Origin: Casuarina equisetifolia
Lineage: Eukaryota > Streptophyta > Magnoliopsida > Fagales > Casuarinaceae
NCBI GenBank assembly: GCA_028551475.1
Contig: CM052362.1
Coordinates: 11,345,354 to 11,409,353 of the forward strand
Reading direction: 5' to 3'
Length of the DNA stretch: 64,000 nucleotides
Each line of letters starts with the position of its first letter. The stretch's first letter is position 1. Made by a program: the position numbers and the translations under genes. Shown one piece after another: positions 32,147 to 43,770 of this stretch. Under the pieces are notes generated by a model. That model was not told the origin of the DNA. It saw only the letters and a program-made list of their open reading frames with translations, and made no database searches.

Positions 32147-33720
32147 CTCTGATTGTCTGAACTCTCTCTTACTCTCTTTTTTGTTGAAATCGCTCACTTA
32201 ATAGACTGAGAAACCGCAGTTTCTAAGAGTGGTACGTGTCATCATTGTTAAGAGGGGCTGTTTTCGTGAGTGTGGAGCAGTTATCAAGAAGTATGTGGCA
32301 GTCTTAGTTCTGCTATTTATTATGGGTTATAAAATGAAAGGCATAGAGTACCTACTCTTTGTCAAAAAAAAAAACGATTGTATTAGGCGATATCAAACTC
32401 AAAATGGATTAAGCCTATCTGTAATACCTTATCCTTTTGCCAATAAGTATTCCACTCGATTCTTAGCTTAGATTCATTCGACCACTGACCGAGCACATTC
32501 TGTTGGTCCCATTCCACTTCATGAAACATGATAATAGCAATCTATCAATAGAGCCTAAAGAAAGCTGCGACGTCTCTATCTTTCGGCTTAAATAACTCCT
32601 ATGCTTGTAAGCTTTTCACTGTTTCATCATTATTCCCGATCCCAACATATACTGCAGTATATCTTGCTTATGGAGCCATGCATTGTCGCTTCAGCTTGCT
32701 CCTTGTTATGATAGCTGTACTTTTTGGACATATTAATTGATAGCTACAGATATACGACCTCCAACTTCTTTGCCTACCACTTTGTTTATGATTCGTCGTT
32801 TTCAGTAAGGCTTCAGCCTTTTCTGTCATTTCAAATCATTCACTCATGGGTTATCATTGCAACTGCTTTTCCGTAGACCCTTGCGGAGTTCTCATGTTCG
32901 CCGCCAAACCAAGAATGAGTTATATGTATATGGAAGTTCATTTTCTTATCTATCGTCCTGACCTGTGATGCTCTTGCTAGCTTTCCCTTACCTGTAGACA
33001 TGAGCTTGGTTTATGATTCCCTTGGGATTAAGTGGGATACCTTTCTGCATCGAATATCATCTACTCGCAATCTCCCTCTGTGAGTTCTCAGGCCATGAAG
33101 GTAGTGTTTGAAAAGCAATGTGGGATGAGGAATTCTAGAAAGGTAATGAAGTAAAAAACAAATAGGAATCTTGATTGGTAAGCCTTCCTTGATCTCGGGA
33201 TGATGAGACTTTGGCTGCTACTTGATACTGTCCCAAGAATGTGAAATCTTCATGTTCTTTTGTGCTCTATTCTTAATATGCTACGACAGTTGCTAGTCGA
33301 TATTGGTACAATTCAGCCAGAGAAAAGACATACTAGCTCTAGCGCGAGGCTTCCCCGAAGCTGCCTTAATTTTTGTCTTACACTTCAATTTCCATTTTAG
33401 GCAAGTCAATTTTTCCAATGTACTCTTTCGTATTCCAAAAACTCAAAGCACTTTACATTGGTACATTATAAAAAAATAAAAAATATATACAAGGAAAAAA
33501 AAAACAAATAATAATAATAGTGTCAAACTTGAGATCAAAAAACTTAAAGCAACACTTGCTCACAACTGACTCATGCACTTATTCTGAAATCAACTTGTTC
33601 AAGAATGATTCTAGGATGATTCTTTAATGTTTGAATTAGGACTTCCAACCCAACCAAAACTTTTCAGCGTTACGTTTTTGCCTGCTGACTCCAAGCCTGC
33701 ATCATTTGCTATCCTGCCAA
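31065..33720. other. Intergenic sequence with CT microsatellite
   Basis: 31065-32100 is AT-rich with no supported gene. 32200-33400 is more even in composition and may be single-copy DNA, but no frame longer than 80 codons or with family features is present on either strand. A (CT)n tract lies at 32107-32144. Confidence 0.4.
32107..32144. repeat. (CT)n microsatellite
   Basis: About 19 consecutive CT steps, visible directly. Confidence 0.92.
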
Positions 33721-34110
33721 TTAATAATGACACCCTCCTAACGGTTTGACTGCCATGAATGCACACCGAAAGGCAAGTGCTGAGAATTTGAAAACGGTCA
33801 CAGAGGATCCATGGGTCATTTTGAGAGGATCAGAGGGCAACAGATGAAACAAGAAACCGCCGCCGTTGTTGAATTGTGCGGCGTGTCCATGTTGCAAGAG
33901 TAGCATCATCCTCGTGTTGCGAAAGCGCTGATGTGTTGTCACTTTGAGGGTCTGCGTCTTTGGAGATATGCTGGATGGATGCCTGGGGTTTTGATAAATT
34001 CTTTGTAACGGAAAGTTGAACTACTTTCAAAGATGTTTTAAAAGCTTTTATTTTGCATATTGCATCTGCAGTTTGATTCGCGAGATGCATGTGCACTTGC
34101 CATTTGAATT
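33721..34110 (-). other. Unassigned open frames upstream of the first IDD gene
   Basis: Two overlapping minus-strand frames exist, the longer (33830-34096) with 88 codons including SKPQASIQHISKDADPQSDN and a basic TWTRRTIQQRRRF end. Base composition is more even than in the neighbourhood. No family is recognised and no splice structure could be supported. It may be an unrecognised small exon or chance. Confidence 0.2.
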
Positions 34111-34374
34111 CAGTATTGCCTTTTCCTCCGCGCCCTTCGTGCGTCTTTCATTTCCGTTTGGCTCTGTTTGGATATTATATCGCGTCTGTTTGGAATTTGT
34201 TCTTTAAAATAGTACCTTGACCCTCTTTTTCTTTTCTTTTCCTCCGAACATCAGTTGTGTTTATTCACACCCATGTATTATGCAATGAAAGGAGATGTTC
34301 AAAGACAAGCAAAAAAGCTCAACTTCTTATACCAAGTGTCATCCACATATGTTGCCTAATTTTCTAATTCAGTA

Positions 34375-34455
34375 ATGAGTTAATGGAGTTTAAGGTTCAA
34401 CACATCATGTGTCTGAGTTGAGTTAAATATCTATATTATATTAATTAAAAAAATA
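34375..34455 (+). mobile_element. Partial tRNA-like SINE copy
   Basis: TAATGGAGTTTAAGGTTCAACACATCATGTGTCTGAGTTGAG has the B-box match GGTTCAACAC and the downstream TGTGTCTGAGTTGAG phrase. The A-box half is shortened. An A/T-rich tail follows. Confidence 0.4.
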
Positions 34456-35359
34456 TATCATATACACCAAAAAATTATGACATCAAAATACTTTCAAAAT
34501 AATGCATGCCAATGAAGCATATTTATGGTTAAGCTGTCACTATTACACAGAATGACAACTCTGCCTGCTGCTACCTTCTTCTTCCAGGAAGGAAAAGTCT
34601 AGGCGGCTTAGAATAAAACCTGTCATTTCAACAAAAGCAGAATTGAGAGGGAATAAAAAGAAGAAGATTAAAAAATAAAAAATAAAAAAAGATAAAATTG
34701 CCCACTAACGAATTTGGAGTTGGACTTCGCAAGAAGCACATGTTTCTGCTTAATCCATCGTTTTCTTGACTTGATGTTGAACCTCGTGATGTTATCCAAC
34801 GGAAAGCGTTTACTCCCACGCGATCGACGGTTGAAGTTCAGCTGTCAAAGATGGAAATGACAGCACTGTGCCAGTACCGAGTGTTAGGGGGTACTAAAAA
34901 TCAGGATCATTGTTTATCCGGAGTGGTTGGATTAGGTCCGCTCTAAGGAGCTTGATTGCGATTCTCCCAAATTTGGATGCCGAAAATGCCCACGAGCAAG
35001 CCTCTGACGTGACAGAGATGAGAGCAGTGGCCGGCCAGTGCATGCAACCGGACCAAACCCAGGTAACCGAGGGCAAGAAGGCAGCCTGAAGCTTTTTGGC
35101 GTTGTACATGTCAGGGGACAGTAGTACACTGGCTTGAGAAAAACCTCAGCCACCTGTTTCACCGAATCAATCGTCAGGTGTTTTCCATTCTTCAAAACCA
35201 AATTCCCTGCGTCTTTCCCACATCTTTTCTCGCATATCTAGTATTCTTCAGCATGGTTTAGTTTCAAAACCTTTATGCATTTCTTTAAATTTTACTGTGA
35301 CGCCCAGTGGGGCAGTGTGATGAGGGCAAGTTTGTCTGAATGCCAGGAAGAAGATACGA

Positions 35360-35381
35360 AGAGAGAGAGAGAGAGAGGGGT
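35360..35381. repeat. (GA)n tract upstream of IDD gene 1
   Basis: A run of GA steps ending in GGGG, about 550 bp upstream of the start codon of IDD gene 1. Such tracts are possible GAGA-factor (BPC) contact sites in plants. The role is inferred only. Confidence 0.7.
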
Positions 35382-35608
35382 AGCTGTTCATGCTGCTCTC
35401 ACACACCATGCCATGTCGTTTTGTGGCTAAGGATTTGGGTCCACCGACTTGTAGGGTTGTAGGTCTTACCCTCTCTCACTCCTTTACAACTAATATTTTG
35501 TAATAATATTTATGTTGGGAAAGAATTCACCATAATCTTGAGAAATTCAAAGAGAGAGAAAAAAAAAAGGGAAAAAGCGAGGAAAGGAATTCTGCGTATA
35601 GGTGTTAA

Positions 35609-35616
35609 TATATAAG
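35609..35616 (+). promoter_or_regulatory. Putative TATA box of IDD gene 1
   Basis: TATATAAG lies 317 bp upstream of the start codon, in a good TATA context. It would give a leader of roughly 290 nt. No transcript data support it, and other starts are possible. Confidence 0.4.
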
Positions 35617-35718
35617 CATGACAACAAATCAGAGAAGAACCACAGTATAGCATCACCTGCTCAGAAAAGATTTTCATTTAAAAGAATAGAAGAAGTAGAG
35701 GAGAAGAACCAAGGGGCT

Positions 35719-35781
35719 ATGGAGTTGATTTCTTATTCTTTCTCCCGAGTTGGCTTTAGTTTAATTAGCTTCTTTCCATAA
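35719..35781 (+). other. Upstream open reading frame in the leader of IDD gene 1
   Basis: ATG at 35719 opens a 20-codon frame (MELISYSFSRVGFSLISFFP) ending at TAA 35779-35781. A second minimal frame, ATGTGGGGCTGA, lies at 35881-35892. If transcription starts at the putative TATA box, both lie in the 5' leader and could reduce translation of the main frame. No equivalent is shown for gene 2. Confidence 0.45.
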
Positions 35782-35932
35782 GCTTTCTCCTTTAGGTTTT
35801 CTCAAGGATCAGTACCCAGGAGTTCGGAATCGTGAATTTGCAGCTTCGAGATAAGAGTGCTGAGGAGGACAGCAATTTGCATGTGGGGCTGAGGTTGTCT
35901 CGTGAATTCGGATTGCTATCCGGGGAGAAAGG

Positions 35933-38900
35933 ATGGCGGCGTCTTCTTCGTCGGCGGCGTTCTTTGGAATGGGAGAAGAGGGTCAGAACCAGATGAAGCA
36001 ACAACATTCCTCCAACCCAGCTTCATCTACAGCTCCAGCTGCACCACCCCCGAAGAAAAAGAGAAACCAACCAGGAACACCATGCAAGTATCCAATGATT
36101 TTTATTAGAGATCTATCAACTTCTTCTAAGTGAAAAACCATTTTAGACTGGTTCTACAGAATTCTCCATAGTTTCAAGTTTCTCCAAAATATTCTTGCTA
36201 CTTTGCAGAGATGATAATGATAATACTAATAATAATAATAAAAAGAACCAGACATGGGAACCCTAATTTTGAAAGGTTTAATGGAATTAATGAAGTGGGT
36301 ATGCTGAGGATTTTAATCCTTGTCTTCACAGATTTCTTTTTGTTATGGGTATTAGAATTTTCTAATAGTTTGTTCTTTGGCATTTTTCCATGACAGATCC
36401 AGATGCGGAGATAATCGCACTATCTCCCAAGACCCTAATGGCAACAAACAGGTTCATATGTGAGGTATGCAACAAAGGGTTCCAAAGGGAGCAAAACCTA
36501 CAGCTCCACAGAAGAGGACACAACCTGCCTTGGAAGCTAAAGCAGAAGACTACAAAAGAACCAAAACGGAAGGTCTACCTGTGCCCTGAGCCCACATGCG
36601 TCCACCATGATCCTTCAAGGGCTCTCGGTGACCTCACCGGCATCAAAAAGCACTACTCTCGCAAGCATGGCGAGAAGAAGTGGAAGTGCGACAAGTGCTC
36701 CAAGAGGTATGCCGTGCAGTCGGATTGGAAGGCTCATTCCAAGACCTGTGGCACTAGAGAATACAGATGCGACTGTGGCACTCTCTTCTCGAGGTAATTT
36801 AATCTTATTCATCACTTTGTTTTCCCATCAATCTAATACTCGGATTGATAGAGAGAGATGTAAGAATCGGGATAGGCGTTATAAGCCTTGCTTGTCTTCT
36901 TTGGCTTAGAGCTTAGATTCCTTCAGTGACAGCTGAGGAAAAAGTTCTGATGCTTTCATTTCTTTTCTCTCGTGAGTTCAGTTTCCTTACTCGTCTCTCT
37001 CTCTCTCTTCTCCCCTCCTTCTATCTCTTCGCTTCCGCACACAAACCCACACAACACTCGGACGAGAACAGGCACGGCCACCCAATGTTCTTTGTCAATA
37101 TTCTCAACTTTCATTGGTAGATTGGAGAAGGAAACAGCAGAAAACATGTACTCCCACGTGAATAATCTCTGGAAACTGTTATGGTCATAGAGGTTTCAGA
37201 CCCAAAAAAAGTTTTTTTCTTTTATTTCGCCTCGGAGACACCGCCATTTTCGCCATTTACTTTATGCTATCACGTGTTGCTATGCCATGTAGAGGGTGGT
37301 GGTGTTCTTAACAGGTTTGTTCTCTAATGGGTTGGCTAGATATGATCAGTTCTGTGGTCTTGCTAGTATTCCTTTTCATGATAGCGTTACCTCCTGACCA
37401 AAACATTTTCTCTCTTCGCTCTTCTCTCTCTCACACAAACACTCTCGTAACTGATACTCAGACGCCTTTTCTTCACCATTGTTGATTTTTTCGAGTAGTA
37501 GTCTCGCAGTGTAAAGAATTGCAGTCTTTTGGGCCTGGGAATTCAATTTTGAGTTGGGGTTTTTGCAGTGAATTTAGTTTGGGAAGATATATAATTCCTG
37601 CGTTTCTTTAATTATTGATCAAAAGTCAAATAATGGTTGCTTCCTTGGTTGAGCACTTCTCTCAATTTTGAATTATTCTCTGAAGCTGCATTTATGGCAG
37701 TTCCTTAAATGGTAGTGTTCGACTGATTGATAGATCATTTTATCAGGTTTTAGTGAAATCCTCTCACCTACCTCTTCAGGTGTCCTATTCTTGAAAATTT
37801 AGCGAACAACCAGTTAGCTCTTCACATTCTTTTGTACTTACTAATTTGTTTCTAATTGCTCTTAAATTTTTTGCTATTGAAGATTAATGCCACTCATTTT
37901 TTCGCCTTTGTTGATTGTTTGATAAGAAAGTTCAGATTAAGACGTGTATCCCATGTAGAAAAAAGATTTTTAAGGTTACCTGCAATATTCGTTAAATTCG
38001 TAAAATTTCAATGGAACCTCCAAAGTGGTTCTTAAATAGTTGTTTAGTTTTTTTTTTCTTTTGGTTAAATGATAAATTGTATTAATAAAAATTAAAGTAC
38101 ATAAACTAGTTGTCTTGTTTTACTTTGGTCTCAAGTGTCTTTTTTTTCAAATATATGTCTTTCATAGAGTGACAAGTTGGCGAAGAATAACAGGCATGAC
38201 ATCTTCTCCATGTGCATAACCTTGCTTTTTTCAGTGTGTCCTTTTTGTCATCCTACTGCAATGATCTAACTGAATGTTTACACGGTGATTGTTTCAGGCG
38301 CGACAGTTTTATCACTCACAGGGCCTTCTGTGACGCACTGGCTCAAGAAAGTGCAAGACATCCTCCCAACTTGAGCACCACGGTTGGCAGCCACTTATAT
38401 GGAAGCAGCAATATGGGCTTAGGCTTGTCTCAATTGGGTCCTCCGATTTCCTCAATACAAGACCCGAACAGCCAATCTAATGATATGCTACGACTTGTCG
38501 GTGGCAGGCCTGGTCAATTCGATCATCTTCTTCCTCAAGGGATCGGTTCATCTTTCCGACCACCACAGCCCTTGGCTTCTTCTGGTTTCTTCATGCAGGA
38601 AAATAGTCACAACTATGATCAGGAACACCAATCTCAACCAGGGTTATTGCCTCCAAACAAACCATTCCCTGGAATAATGCAGTTTTCTAATCTTCAAAGC
38701 AGCACAACCAACCCTCCAAATTCAAGCAATCTCTTCAACCTCAGCTTCCTTTCGAACAGCAATACAAATAACAGCAACAATGCCAGCAATACCAACATCA
38801 GTCTTCCTTCTTCAGGTTTGCTCATGCCTGATCATTTCACCAACACAAATGGTCCTGGTGGAGGTGGTGAAGGGTCAAATATCTTCTCGGCTAACATAAT

Positions 38901-39498
38901 GGCTGACCAAATCAGTTCAGGTGTCCCTTCTCTCTATAGCCCATCGGTTCAAAGCAACAACTCCATCCCCCATATGTCTGCAACTGCATTGCTTCAAAAG
39001 GCTGCACAAATGGGTTCAACTTCAAGCAACAATTCCACCTCATTGCTAAGAACCTTCGGAAGCTCTTCCTCCAGTGGCACCAAATCTGATAGGCCGCTTG
39101 TTTCTGGTGGCTTAAGCAGCATGTTTGGCGAAAACGAGAACCACCTCCAGGACCTAATGAATACATTCGCTAGCGGGAACTCTTCCATTTTCGGAAGTGG
39201 GTCAGGAGGAGGGCTCAGTGCATTTGGAGGATACAACGCGGGTAGGACTGAGATAGGGCAAATGGAGGAACCGAAGCTGCAGCAAAATCTCACAGTTACC
39301 GTTGGAGGCTCAGACAGGTTAACGAGGGATTTCCTTGGGGTTGGACAAATGATAAGTATGAGCGGGGTTGCACAGAGGGACCAAAAACAACGACAACAGC
39401 AGCAGCAGCGCCATGGCATGGACATAACCTCGTTGGACTCCGACAGAGATGCTGCGCCGTCAAGCCAATCTTTTAGAGGTGGAGGGAACCTGCAGTGA
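35933..39498 (+). CDS. IDD: BIRD/IDD C2H2 zinc-finger transcription factor (IDD4/IDD5-like), gene 1
   Basis: The coding sequence joins 35933-36083, 36397-36793 and 38298-39498, giving 582 aa. The start MAASSSSAAFFG is typical of this branch of the plant IDD family and has A at -3. The basic stretch KKKRNQPG (41-48) is the nuclear-localisation part of the ID domain. Zinc fingers: ZF1 C72-H92 (FICEVCNKGF..HRRGH), ZF2 C113-H141, ZF3 C148-C168 (C2HC), ZF4 C175-C194 (C2HC, across the exon 2/3 junction). The C-terminal half is rich in Ser, Asn and Gln and carries the conserved MSATALLQKAAQMG (from 409) and LTRDFLGVG (from 524) motifs, known in this family for binding GRAS partners. The product is a nuclear DNA-binding regulator. 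Resemblance to Arabidopsis IDD4/IDD5 is from memory. Gene 2 is a close inverted paralog. Confidence 0.95.
36084..36396 (+). other. Intron 1 of IDD gene 1, GC-AG type
   Basis: Exon 1 ends GGAACACCAT and the intron begins GCAAGTATCC. It ends TTCCATGACAG before ATCCAGATGCGGAG. Only the GC donor gives the conserved protein junction GTPYPDAE in frame. The nearest GT donor, four bases downstream, would shift the frame (GTPCKSRCG). Length is 313 bp. Confidence 0.88.
36794..38297 (+). other. Intron 2 of IDD gene 1
   Basis: The donor TTCTCGAG/GTAATT and acceptor TTTCAG/GCGCGACAG restore the family junction FSRRDSFITHRAFC. The intron is 1504 bp. It contains CT-rich tracts (36990-37030, 37410-37435) and blocks shared with intron 2 of gene 2 between about 37147 and 37440, including a CCACGTGAATAATCT G-box and ACACCGCCATT. 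Confidence 0.92.
37147..37400 (+). promoter_or_regulatory. Conserved non-coding blocks in intron 2 of IDD gene 1
   Basis: Four short blocks occur in the same order in gene 2 intron 2: CCACGTGAATAATCT (about 37154), CCTCGGAGACACCGCCATTTT (about 37229), a CACGTG-like TCACGTGTTGC (about 37270), and TTTGTTCTCTAATGGGTTGGCTA (about 37316). Their preservation while the rest of the intron has diverged suggests regulatory selection. CACGTG is the G-box bound by bZIP/bHLH factors. The function is inferred. Confidence 0.5.
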
Positions 39499-39944
39499 GG
39501 AAATAGATATGCTGCAGCTGCTCAAAGAACGTACAGAGGTACGCAAAAAGTTAATGACGCATTAAATTTGATAAGACTAAAGTATGTTGAATTTCTCGAC
39601 AATGTTATTTACTGTTATAGTGTCCCTGGGTTTTGGATACCTTTCTTTTCTACTTTCTGACACATTGTCTTGCATTGCGGGCAGTCCTGACATGGAGTAC
39701 TTTGTTTCTTCTCCTGTCTTGTTGTACCTGTTTTTGTTTTATCGTTTATTTCTTTACGTATCGCGCTGGCAGAGTCACGAGCTCAGAACTTAGGATTCTC
39801 AGACAAATCTCCTGTGAAGTCGGCCAGAATGTACCCGCCACATTGCATTAAGGATTAACCCCACATTGTGTCTCTCGAGAAAAGGCCACAATGGACGTTA
39901 GAAAAATTGGGTTCAACCTAAAACTCTTATACCCACCCATCTAG

Positions 39945-40075
39945 TGTTCTTCTTAGTTGATAAGTATCTAATTTAGTATTGAGCAGGTGCTGCTTAGGAT
40001 TTTTTGCTCTTAGATTCAATATCTCGAGAGTGTATAAGTAGATACAGGAGTGATTTTTTATAAATAAAAAAAAAA
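39945..40075 (+). mobile_element. Diverged tRNA-like SINE copy with poly-A tail
   Basis: The order TTGATAAGTATCTAATTTAGTATTGAG, then GATTTTTTGCTCTTAGATTCAATATC, then GAGTGTATAAGTAGATACAGG and a tail ATAAATAAAAAAAAAACTG resembles the SINE family. The B-box area is mutated. It lies about 450 bp past the stop codon of gene 1. Confidence 0.4.
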
Positions 40076-40149
40076 CTGATATTCTTCCTAAATGTTCTTC
40101 TATTACATGAACCTTAGTCACATCTTTAAGAAAGAGGAGTCATATTAGT

Positions 40150-40265
40150 TTATATTTTTATTTTTTTTTTAAGCACACACCTACAACCATGTTTAGTGTT
40201 GAACCTAAAATCTCTTAGTCTCATATAGTATATACTTCTAATTGAGTCAAATATTTGTTGAGATC
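40150..40265 (-). mobile_element. tRNA-like SINE copy, inverted
   Basis: On the minus strand it reads GACTCAATTAGAAGTATATAC, then GAGACTAAGAGATTTTAGGTTCAACACTAAACATGG (B-box GTTCAACAC), then TGTAGGTGTGTGCTT and a poly-A of about ten bases. Order and tail agree with the plus-strand copies, so the orientation is opposite. Confidence 0.55.
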
Positions 40266-42375
40266 ATGTCAGTTTTGAAGAATTATTGGTATGATATTCC
40301 CTCGAGGCGTATTTTATGTCAACTTAGAATTCATGTCGGGTCATAAAAAATTAGACCTGAAAAGAATATCAGGTCCTGCCACATAGGAATAGCAGATAAG
40401 CTCAGGCTAAAAATGTAGAAAACATTTGAAAGAGTTTGATGTCGGCCGCAGGTTGCTCTTCCTGATCAGTGAAAACCGTTTCTGGTTTTACGTGCTCCCG
40501 CTGTGTAGATGTTCGCATAAATTAAGTATCTCGGGGACTATGCGGGTGCAGAATGATTGAGAATACAACGTTATGACTTTGCGTAGCACACCCTTGGAAT
40601 CAATTGACTTTTCTGGTGTCTGAATGAGTGTGATGCTTTGAGGTTAATCAACCAACTCAATTTGAGTTCGTATTGGACACGGTCCGCATGAGTGCCCTAC
40701 GCAGTACGTATCCAGAAAACTTCGAAAACTGCTTTTTTCTGAGAGTTGAACTTTTCATAATTATCTTGCTTGCCGTACAAAGATCGATCCTACCAACCAA
40801 ATCCTTTGATGCAACCCTTTTCACTGCGGGAACCATCGACAGCAGCGTTTACACCTTTCACACCAAATAATTCCACGTTATTTACCATAGAAAAGACCTT
40901 CATGTTTTTATAGCCAAGATTTACTTCATTCACTTCTCAAGATGTTCTTGACCTATTTATTGGTCCAGATGCCTTGGCCGCGGTCGGCCAAAATAGTCTA
41001 TCACCTGGTTGTATGTGTTTTTTAAAAAATAAGACTTACTTATTAACAATAAGAAAAAAGTAAAAATAAAAACTATTGTAAAAGTTTATTTCATTCTACA
41101 AGCTAACTGCTACTCGATTGCAACAAAAAAGAAAAAAGAAAAGAAAAGTGACCTTCATTCTTATTATTTGAATTGGATTAATCATTTGTGAATGGTTTTT
41201 TAAGTTTTGAAATATTGCTTAACATGTGATTTAGAGAGACACCTATTCCACAACCTGTTGGAAGAAGACTATTTCTTCAAAGAGATTTTCTTTTCTATAC
41301 ATGAAATAACTTAAAACCCATATCTTCTAAGAGATCATGGTGTTGAAATTTCATAAAACAGAAAATTCTGCCAGCCAGTGGGCCTCACTTGAGATCTGCA
41401 TAAAGTTCGCGTGCTCGCTTAAGAACTGTCAAACTTTTTTCAGCATAATAGCTTCGGGATCAGGGTCCTGGGAATTATTTTGATTCGGCAGCATTACTAT
41501 GCAGTATCTTATGTAATATTTAATCTCAATCTCCTTAAAGTTTGAGTATGATAAGTAGTGTCTAAAAATTGTCCTCCACTGATGCTAGAGAGGGAGAGTT
41601 GAAAAGAACAACCAATGGCACTAGAGAGGAAATTCTTTTTCTTGTTCTGTGTTAATGATTTTTCCTCCAATCAGACTTGTGCATCTTGAACAAAAAAGTC
41701 ATCCAGGCACTTGCTACTTATCAGTAACACTTGTTTTATGTGACTATTAGGGTAAGAATTATTCCCGATAAAGGGAACCTTTTTCTATTGCTTTTTTGTT
41801 TTCACCTATGCAGAAACAACGCCTATCACATTCACTTAGTTTCAACTGTTTGCGGGGACACAGGCTGTTCCCCTGCAAGCGCATCTCTGTTCTTATAGAA
41901 TTGAGTATTTAGGTGGCAAGTGCAGGCAGCTGAAGCTTCTTCTAGACGCGTCCTATCTTTTTTACTACCTTGAGGTTTATTGGGAGTTTGATCAATCTGA
42001 GATATATTCCACGAGTCCCACACCGGAAAGAATGAAGCTTGTAATTAAGTTTGTATAAAAAAAAAGTTTTTTTCAAACCTTGAACTAACTTTTAGGTTGG
42101 ATTTTAAACTTTTTCTAGCAGTTGACAATAGTTATGAGTAATAAAATATGCCATGGATAGGTGCCAATATGTGCAAAGGCTTGTGGAGCTGATGAACACA
42201 CATCACAATTGGTAGGGCTGACATGGCATGGACCGCCACATGAGGTGTTGACTAGTGCAGTCTTTGATGATGTGGCTACCTGACCTGTAGTGTTGAATTG
42301 GACTAATGACATGAATTTAACAATTTTATGTTTTAATACGTTGTATGATTCCGTATGAAGACTTTCAACAAGCGA

Positions 42376-42850
42376 CTTTGGGTGACAAATTATAGAAAAC
42401 ATATTTACTTACATATTTTTTATATTTATTTAATTATAATAAACACTTTTATATCCCCACTTGCCTTAAGTGATGCATCATGAGAATAGTATGTGTCGTA
42501 AGGTAAAATTGAAAATGACTATAATTAAAAACCATTTGAATCTTATCTGAAAAGAAGATACAAAATGAGTCGTGGAAACTATGTCCTTCCATTTTTTATG
42601 AGATCAATATGTTGTATATGGGTGATACATTACGGAAACATATTTACTTACTTATTGTTTATATTTGCTTAATTATAATAAACATTTTGATGTTCCCACT
42701 TGTCTTAAGAGATACATCATAAGGATTATGTGTGTCGTATGATTAAAATTGAAAATGACTATAATTAAAAGTTATTTGAATCTTATCTGGAAAGGTGATG
42801 CAAAATGAATCATGAAAACTAAGTCCTTTTATTTTTTTTTAATGAGCCAA
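42376..42850. repeat. Two-unit tandem duplication, period 239 bp
   Basis: Units 42376-42614 and 42615-about 42850 share the order ACATATTTACTTAC, TTTAATTATAATAAACA, CCCACTTG-CTTAAG, TGTGTCGTA, AAAATTGAAAATGACTATAATTAAAA, TTTGAATCTTATCTG. Spacing is constant and identity is roughly 85 per cent by eye. The phrase GAAGACTTTCAACAAGC precedes unit 1 (42356) and follows unit 2 (42866), so the original duplicated unit may have been slightly longer. Confidence 0.85.
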
Positions 42851-43230
42851 CATTGCTTGCCCAGTGAAGACTTTCAACAAGCCACTCTAGTTCCAAATGT
42901 CACGGTAGACCACAAATTAGGTGCAAATGCTGTGTAGAAATAAAGCTATGGACAGTGAACAGGTATCTCAAAGAATGAAAAATCAAACAGGCATAGAATG
43001 GGCTCACAAATACCACTATCTGCATGTTCTAAGTACATCTTTATTGAGAGCCTTTCGTCATAAAATCTATCCATTAGCAAGACGATATTTTATGTAAATG
43101 TGTTTGCTTCTACTCACTTTTGTTATTTTCAAGGTAAGAAAATATCTATCAAATTATTACAATAAATTCTTAACGTCTCTGATGTCAAATCTACAACTTA
43201 AAAACCTTGGGATGAAGTTCCTTAACTATT

Positions 43231-43587
43231 TCACAGTGGAATGGCTTCAAAGCACCCTAAGAGCTCGGTCTCCATCGTAGGCATCTGATTATTGTATGTT
43301 TGGTTTTCTTGCATGAAATTGCACCTCAAACCAGAATAAACCATTATGAGGAGGACTTTTCGAGTCCTGACAACCCGCAAATTTTGTCTAATACTATAAC
43401 TCCCTCCATGGTAAATAAATGTGCATAACCTTGGTTTAACATTTCTTTCTTTACTAAAGCATTTCCCTGTATTTATTGAGCCAAGTTTGTCAACCTTCAA
43501 TAAGGGTGTCGACAGCCCTGACGCTTTTATAAAACCTCTTTCTAAAATCATGTGTCTATGAGGTAAGCGCTTTTCCAAGTCCTTCAT
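43231..43587 (-). other. Unassigned 118-codon open frame
   Basis: With ATG at 43587 the minus-strand frame runs 118 codons (MKDLEKRLPHRHMILERGF at the start, then GLSTPLLKVDKLGS). It is long for AT-rich spacer DNA. No family or motif is recognised and no homologous frame is seen elsewhere in the window. It could be a gene fragment or chance. Confidence 0.25.
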
Positions 43588-43679
43588 TTTCAAGTTTTTG
43601 GAAAGAAACTATCTAGTAGAATATATATTTTATGAACAACATTTACTCTATAGTTAGATGTGGATTACTTGCTACTTTA

Positions 43680-43770
43680 GTGGTAAGTAGCAGTGCTTGA
43701 GACTTCCTGGTGACAAATTTAACATTTAAGTGTGTGAGCTTGCGTGCATACTTAAAAAGAAGAAAAGAAA
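43680..43770 (+). mobile_element. tRNA-like SINE copy
   Basis: TTTAGTGGTAAGTAGCAG (an A-box match TAGTGGTAAG), then CTTGAGACTTCCTGG, then the degraded B-box AAATTTAACATTTAAG, then TGTGTGAGCTTGCGTGCATAC, then an A-rich tail AAAAAGAAGAAAAGAAAA. The A-box half is the best preserved in the window. Confidence 0.6.

Noticed and set aside
36084-36133. A GT donor at 36088 for intron 1 of IDD gene 1
   Set aside because: It leaves the wrong phase and destroys the conserved GTPYPDAE junction; the same holds in gene 2.
38994-39425. A 143-codon minus-strand frame opposite exon 3 of IDD gene 1
   Set aside because: It is antisense to a clear exon and arises from Ser/Gln-rich codons read on the other strand.
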